DNA of 46,422 bases from Ignavibacteriae bacterium HGW-Ignavibacteriae-2 (GTDB taxonomy: Bacteria; Bacteroidota; Ignavibacteria; Ignavibacteriales; Melioribacteraceae). Under the pieces are notes generated by a model. It searched no databases, was not told where the DNA came from, and worked only from the letters and a program-made list of their open reading frames with translations. This document shows, in pieces, positions 42,697 through 46,422 of the stretch (the stretch's first letter is position 1; each line of letters opens with the position of its first letter). The stretch spans positions 1 to 46,422 of the forward strand of contig PGYT01000018.1 in the NCBI GenBank assembly GCA_002839805.1. The letters run 5' to 3'. The translations under genes were made by a program, and so were the position numbers.

Positions 42697-44094
42697 ATGA
42701 AAATTTATAATACGTTAACAAAAAGTAAAGAAGAGTTTGAACCAGTTAATCCGCCGCAAGTAACTTTTTATATGTGTGGACCAACCGTATACGATCTTTT
42801 TCATATAGGCAACGGACGCTCCTTTGTGATGTCCGATATGTTCAGAAAATATTTAATATATAAAGGTTACAATGTAAAATTTGTAATGAACCTTACAGAC
42901 ATTGATGATAAAATAATAAAAAGATCTAATGAAATAAACACCGACGCGAAAGAATTTGCAGAAAAAATTATTAAGGAATTTTTCACCGATATTGAAAGAT
43001 TAAAAGTAAAAAAAGCAGATGTGTACCCAAAAGCAACAGAGCATATAAATGAAATTATAGATTTGATTAAAATATTGCAGGAAAAGGATTACGCTTACGA
43101 GGTTGACGGTGATGTTTTTTACAATGTTTCCAAATTTATAGGTTACGGAAAATTAAGCGGTAAAAAAATCGATGATTTGGAATCAGGCGCTAGAATTGAA
43201 ATAAATGAAATTAAAAAAAATCCACTCGATTTTGCTTTATGGAAAAATGCCAAAGAAGGCGAACCCTTTTGGGATAGTCCATGGGGTAAAGGCAGACCCG
43301 GTTGGCATATAGAATGTTCAGCAATGAGTATGAAACATCTGGGTGAAACTATAGATATTCACGCCGGCGGTAACGATTTGATTTTTCCGCATCACGAAAA
43401 TGAAATTGCACAAAGCGAAGGTGCCAACGGTAAACAGTTTGTGAGATATTGGATGCACTTCGGATTTTTGAATATTAAAGACGAAAAAATGTCGAAATCT
43501 CTTGGTAATTTTTTTACCGCCAGAGAAGTAACAAAAAAACATTCTCCGGAATCTATACGAATGTTATTCGCCCAGACTCATTACAGGGGCCCGTTAAATT
43601 TCAGTGAAGACCTTTTGGATTCGGCTGCAAAAGGATTGGAAAAGCTGAATAATTTTTATGAATTACTAATTTCAGCTATAGAAAAATCCGATGAAACACC
43701 AAAACCGGAAGTTGATATAGAGGAATTCAGGAAAAAATTTGAAGATGCGTTGGACGACGATTTTAACACTCCTCAGGGGGTGGCGATAATTTTTGATTTT
43801 ATAAAAGAGATAAATAAAATTTTAGCTGAAAATACACCTATTAACAGAAATTTTCTATTGGATGTAAAATCATTCGTAGACTCGACCGCGGAAATTCTTG
43901 GAATATTAAAAACTTCTGAGGATGCTGGGTCAAAAGGGATTGAAGATCAGTTGATAAATCTTCTAATCAATTTGAGAACCAAAGCGAAAGCCGATAAAAA
44001 TTTTTCTCTTGCGGATGAAATAAGGGACGAGATGATAAAGCTTGGTATTACTTTACGGGACAGTAAAGAAGGAACAACTTACAAATTAAATTGA
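42697..44094 (+). CDS. cysS: Cysteinyl-tRNA synthetase
   Basis: The start ATG 42697 follows CGGAG by seven bases; an in-frame TTG-class start 24 bases upstream has no such site. The protein has 465 residues. FYMCGPTVYDLFHIGNGRSF supplies zinc ligand Cys27 and the HIGH-type motif at 36-39. WHIECSAMSMKHLGETIDIHAGGNDLIFPHHENE carries the remaining zinc ligands, and KMSKSLGNF lies at 264-272. The C-terminal DALR domain is normal. It charges tRNA-Cys. Its stop overlaps the next gene's start. Confidence 0.96.
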   Translation: MKIYNTLTKSKEEFEPVNPPQVTFYMCGPTVYDLFHIGNGRSFVMSDMFRKYLIYKGYNVKFVMNLTDIDDKIIKRSNEINTDAKEFAEKIIKEFFTDIERLKVKKADVYPKATEHINEIIDLIKILQEKDYAYEVDGDVFYNVSKFIGYGKLSGKKIDDLESGARIEINEIKKNPLDFALWKNAKEGEPFWDSPWGKGRPGWHIECSAMSMKHLGETIDIHAGGNDLIFPHHENEIAQSEGANGKQFVRYWMHFGFLNIKDEKMSKSLGNFFTAREVTKKHSPESIRMLFAQTHYRGPLNFSEDLLDSAAKGLEKLNNFYELLISAIEKSDETPKPEVDIEEFRKKFEDALDDDFNTPQGVAIIFDFIKEINKILAENTPINRNFLLDVKSFVDSTAEILGILKTSEDAGSKGIEDQLINLLINLRTKAKADKNFSLADEIRDEMIKLGITLRDSKEGTTYKLN

Positions 44095-44474
44095 AAACAA
44101 CCGGCGGTAAATATTTTATGATTATTTTAAGCGGTGTTGCCCTTCTAATTTTTGCTACAGCGTTATGGCTTTACGTGTTCAGTATATACGAAGTTAAATA
44201 CGTTGTTGATACAAACGACAAATATGACGATTATAATTTGGTTACGATTACAGGAAATCCCCTTAATGCTTTCGGGAAAACTGTATTATTTAGAAAAATT
44301 GAAAACACATTTGAAGTTATAAGCGGGAATAAATCAGTTATATCATCTCAAATGCATGGTAACGAATTTGTATTAAAATTAATGAAAAAAGGTGGGGAAA
44401 AAGTTTCGGTTAAAGCCTCATGCGAGTTATCTTTGTTTCCAACAATTATTGACATAGATGATAATTTGAAATAG
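44091..44474 (+). CDS. Small single-pass membrane protein of unknown function
   Basis: Up to 127 residues. The start is unsure: a TTG at 44091 overlaps the cysS stop (coupling likely), while ATG 44118 would lose only nine residues. One membrane helix follows the start (about residues 10-30, IILSGVALLIFATALWLYVF), then a periplasmic part of about 95 residues with beta-strand patterns (NLVTITGNPLNAFGKTVLFRKIENTFEVI). No family recognised. It has 18 bases or fewer of non-overlap with cysS, so the two are one transcript. Confidence 0.6.
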   Translation: MKTTGGKYFMIILSGVALLIFATALWLYVFSIYEVKYVVDTNDKYDDYNLVTITGNPLNAFGKTVLFRKIENTFEVISGNKSVISSQMHGNEFVLKLMKKGGEKVSVKASCELSLFPTIIDIDDNLK

Positions 44475-44548
44475 CTATTTTTAAATTTAGTAGTTAAATT
44501 TATTTTCGACTAAACTATTTAATTTGATTCTTAAACAGCAGAGAAAAA

Positions 44549-45319
44549 ATGAAAAAATTAATAGTTATTACTTTGGTAATTCTATACACGTCAGTCTCAT
44601 TTTCCCAGGGATCCGCGGGGACTAATGCAAAATTCGAATACCGATCGCTGATTGATTTGCCTTCCGCCGGCGTATTGGAAAAAGGTTACGTTGGAGTTGC
44701 TTTGGACGTTTTACCTGCTGGCACAGTAATTCCTAAAATTGAGGTTGGAGTTTTTGATAATTTCAGCTTTGGAATTTCATATGGCGGATCAAATATAATT
44801 GGTACAGGCTCTATTAGCTGGTATGAATTGCCGGGTGTAAATCTAAAATTCAGAATTGTTGACGAAACAGCGGGGTATCCTGCAGTAACACTAGGATTCG
44901 ACTCTCAGGGCAAAGGTATTTTTAATAAAGAAGTTAATCGTTTCGATATTAAATCACCTGGTTTTTTTGCTGCGGTAGCTAAAAATTTTGAATTGTTGGG
45001 ATATTTTTCAATTCATGGAGTAGTAAATTATTCACTCGAACGTGATGATAACGATAAAGATCTAAATCTAGGAATCGGAGTTGAAAAAACTATCGGCGGC
45101 AAAATATCCATAGTAGCCGAATACGACTTCGCCATTAATGATAACAACAAAGTGTCTTTCGGCGACGGGAACGGATATTTGAATATGGGCATGCGATGGA
45201 CTGTGGGCGATGGATTTACACTTGGAGTTGACTTAAGAGATTTATTGTCCAATAAAAAATTTAATAGTAATCGTGCGGATAGAGGTATTTTTGTTGAATA
45301 TGTTAAAGCTATTTTTTAA
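44549..45319 (+). CDS. Outer-membrane beta-barrel protein (unknown family)
   Basis: This 256-residue protein has signal peptide MKKLIVITLVILYTSVSFSQ, then alternating hydrophobic strands throughout (for example KIEVGVFDNFSFGISYGG, FAAVAKNFELLGYFSIHGVVNYSL, SIVAEYDFAIND, YLNMGMRWTVGDGFTLGVDLRDL). It ends in a terminal Phe (VEYVKAIF), the usual Bam signal. Some strands recall YjbH-like or porin-like barrels, but I cannot name it. It is a likely client of BamA. It is transcribed with cysS or alone; 74 bases separate them. Confidence 0.65.
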   Translation: MKKLIVITLVILYTSVSFSQGSAGTNAKFEYRSLIDLPSAGVLEKGYVGVALDVLPAGTVIPKIEVGVFDNFSFGISYGGSNIIGTGSISWYELPGVNLKFRIVDETAGYPAVTLGFDSQGKGIFNKEVNRFDIKSPGFFAAVAKNFELLGYFSIHGVVNYSLERDDNDKDLNLGIGVEKTIGGKISIVAEYDFAINDNNKVSFGDGNGYLNMGMRWTVGDGFTLGVDLRDLLSNKKFNSNRADRGIFVEYVKAIF

Positions 45320-45366
45320 CTGTATATTAAATTGAACACTTAATCTCAAATACTATACAATTCATT

Positions 45367-45395
45367 TTTACATTTCACCGAAATTCACCTAAATT
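45367..45395 (+). promoter_or_regulatory. Possible promoter of the Tyr/Asp-rich lipoprotein gene
   Basis: TTTACA (45367-45372), 17 bases, TAAATT (45390-45395). The spacer consists of a tandem 10-base repeat TTCACCGAAA / TTCACCTAAA (45374-45393), one base different, one DNA turn apart. This could be an activator or repressor site. The promoter call is tentative. Confidence 0.4.
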
Positions 45396-45460
45396 AGCAT
45401 TTTAAAGCGGCATAATAGTTGATGCTTTAATATCGATATATCTCAGAAAGGAGAAGCGCA

Positions 45461-46422
45461 ATGAAAGCTTTCAGAACATTTTTAATTTTATTTATCCTTT
45501 CCTCGTTAACCGGCTGTTATACTCAACTTGCAACTCGGGAATACGAAAGTGCCGATTACGAAAATTATGACGATAACAACAATGACTATGCCTATGACGA
45601 TTATTATGATGGGCAAGATTCGGTTTATGAGGATGATACAGAGTGGCGTGATTATTCGCGTGATTCGCAAGACGAATATTATTCGGGTGATGTGGATGAT
45701 GTTTATTATGATGATTACACTACAGTAAATATATCACCGTATAGAAGATTTTACCGCGGCGGTTTTTATCCCCGATATGGTTACTACTCAGATTATTCTT
45801 ATACAAGCTGGTACGACCCGTTTTGGTGGGATCCGTGGTATTACGGATATCCAAGCTATTATTTAACCTCTCCATATTATTATTATCCCTCATACGGATG
45901 GTATAACTATGGATATTATTACCCTGGTTACAAGAATTATTATTCGGGATCTCAATACAAATATAGGACACACACCACAAGATTAAGAGATAATACCGGA
46001 GATAGAGGATACACTAGCCGCCAGAGAGATAATTCTTCCGGAGATAGAGGAGGCAGCACCGCGGTAGGCACTGTAAGCCGTACAGGCAGAGTTTCCGGCT
46101 CCTCGGCATCCACCCGTAGCCGCGATAATACCAGCACATCTGTCAGGACTACAACCAGAGGCGGCAGATCAGCCGATGCTGTTGGAAGCAGTCGAAATTC
46201 GGGTGATGTAAGCAGGGAAAGAGTGCGTGTAGATGATAATGGCAGAAACAGAATTTCAAGTGGTGATAATGAAAGCGTTAGAGTCTTAAAAAGACCATCT
46301 TCGGATAAAAATACATCCGCAAGTGAAAATAAATCAAATTCAGGAAGAATTAAATCGGAAAGAACGGAAAATAGAGTTCGTGTAAAAAGTAATTCTTCAA
46401 AGTCATCCGAAGTGAGGAGCCG
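45461..46422 (+). CDS. Lipoprotein with Tyr/Asp-rich and Ser/Arg-rich low-complexity regions, cut by window edge
   Basis: The frame stays open from ATG 45461 to the last base: 320 codons, read in full. A very good ribosome-binding site (AAAGGAG) precedes the ATG. The signal peptide ends in lipobox LTGC with Cys19. Three zones follow: residues about 25-92 are acidic with many Asp and Tyr (YDDYYDG, EYYSGDVDDVYYDD); about 93-165 are Tyr, Trp, Gly and Pro rich (WYDPFWWDPWYYGYPSYY); from 166 on the chain is Ser, Arg, Asn and Gly rich and basic, with repeats of R-D-N-x-(S)-G-D-R-G. No enzyme motif. Probably disordered or adhesive outer-membrane lipoprotein. The C-terminus is missing. Confidence 0.72.
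   Translation, partial: MKAFRTFLILFILSSLTGCYTQLATREYESADYENYDDNNNDYAYDDYYDGQDSVYEDDTEWRDYSRDSQDEYYSGDVDDVYYDDYTTVNISPYRRFYRGGFYPRYGYYSDYSYTSWYDPFWWDPWYYGYPSYYLTSPYYYYPSYGWYNYGYYYPGYKNYYSGSQYKYRTHTTRLRDNTGDRGYTSRQRDNSSGDRGGSTAVGTVSRTGRVSGSSASTRSRDNTSTSVRTTTRGGRSADAVGSSRNSGDVSRERVRVDDNGRNRISSGDNESVRVLKRPSSDKNTSASENKSNSGRIKSERTENRVRVKSNSSKSSEVRS

Noticed and set aside
45528-45728. Plus-strand frame made of Met, Thr and Ile repeats
   Set aside because: Frame shadow of the Tyr/Asp codons in the lipoprotein gene.

Overview
The window is a dense, low-GC (roughly one third G+C by eye) chromosomal segment of a Gram-negative bacterium. It most resembles the Ignavibacteria/Melioribacter branch of the Bacteroidetes-Chlorobi group. 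The evidence is an LpxC-FabZ fusion, tandem Skp/OmpH genes and two proteins ending in a type IX secretion (T9SS) sorting domain of the 'QNYPNPFNPxT' kind. Class II (B12-dependent) ribonucleotide reductase, HydF and a multiheme cytochrome suggest an anaerobic or facultative respiring and fermenting lifestyle. Unlike classical Bacteroidetes, many genes have good Shine-Dalgarno sequences, and several promoters match the TTGACA-17-TATAAT type. I see no tRNA, rRNA, insertion sequence, CRISPR array or prophage.

Region 1 (1-14,983, all minus strand) is a long envelope-biogenesis operon read leftwards from a promoter at about 14,955-14,983: uppS, bamA, two skp-like chaperones, lpxD, lpxC/fabZ, lpxA, a lipoyl-pathway transferase, a secreted seven-bladed propeller protein, the two heptose-activation genes (kinase and adenylyltransferase, separate here) and a giant TamB/AsmA-like protein that runs off the left edge. 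Genes touch or overlap throughout. Undecaprenyl phosphate, lipid A, core heptose, periplasmic chaperones, the outer-membrane insertase and TamB would be made together.

Region 2 (15,101-17,757, minus) holds ilvE with its terminator. It is followed by a lexA operon whose promoter carries a LexA-type palindrome between -35 and -10, and which continues into two small unstudied genes: a stand-alone WYL-like protein and a protein with the layout of a PD-(D/E)XK nuclease. This is the best candidate for an undescribed system, a possible SOS-controlled cassette.

Region 3 (17,758-23,750) is mixed: mlaE without its usual partners, a sugar-phosphate transferase, a small membrane protein, a T9SS cargo protein, then on the minus strand malQ followed downstream by a TerB-like gene. 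Region 4 (24,058-35,931, plus) starts with nrdJ and its terminator, then a cluster headed by its own promoter: yggS, divIVA, purine nucleoside phosphorylase, a membrane coiled-coil protein, ileS, dksA-like, lspA, rluD. Its order recalls the ylmE-divIVA-ileS-lspA-rluD stretch of Firmicutes. Region 5 (35,928-42,468, minus) holds a small exported protein, a lytic transglycosylase, an EamA transporter, hydF overlapping aspA, and a nine-heme cytochrome with a T9SS tail. Region 6 (42,697-46,422, plus) has cysS, a small membrane protein, an outer-membrane barrel protein and a strange Tyr/Asp-rich lipoprotein cut by the right edge.

Two large coding regions run off the window and are therefore partial: the TamB-like gene (1-3957) and the lipoprotein (45,461-46,422). 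I read both codon by codon and found no stop in either.
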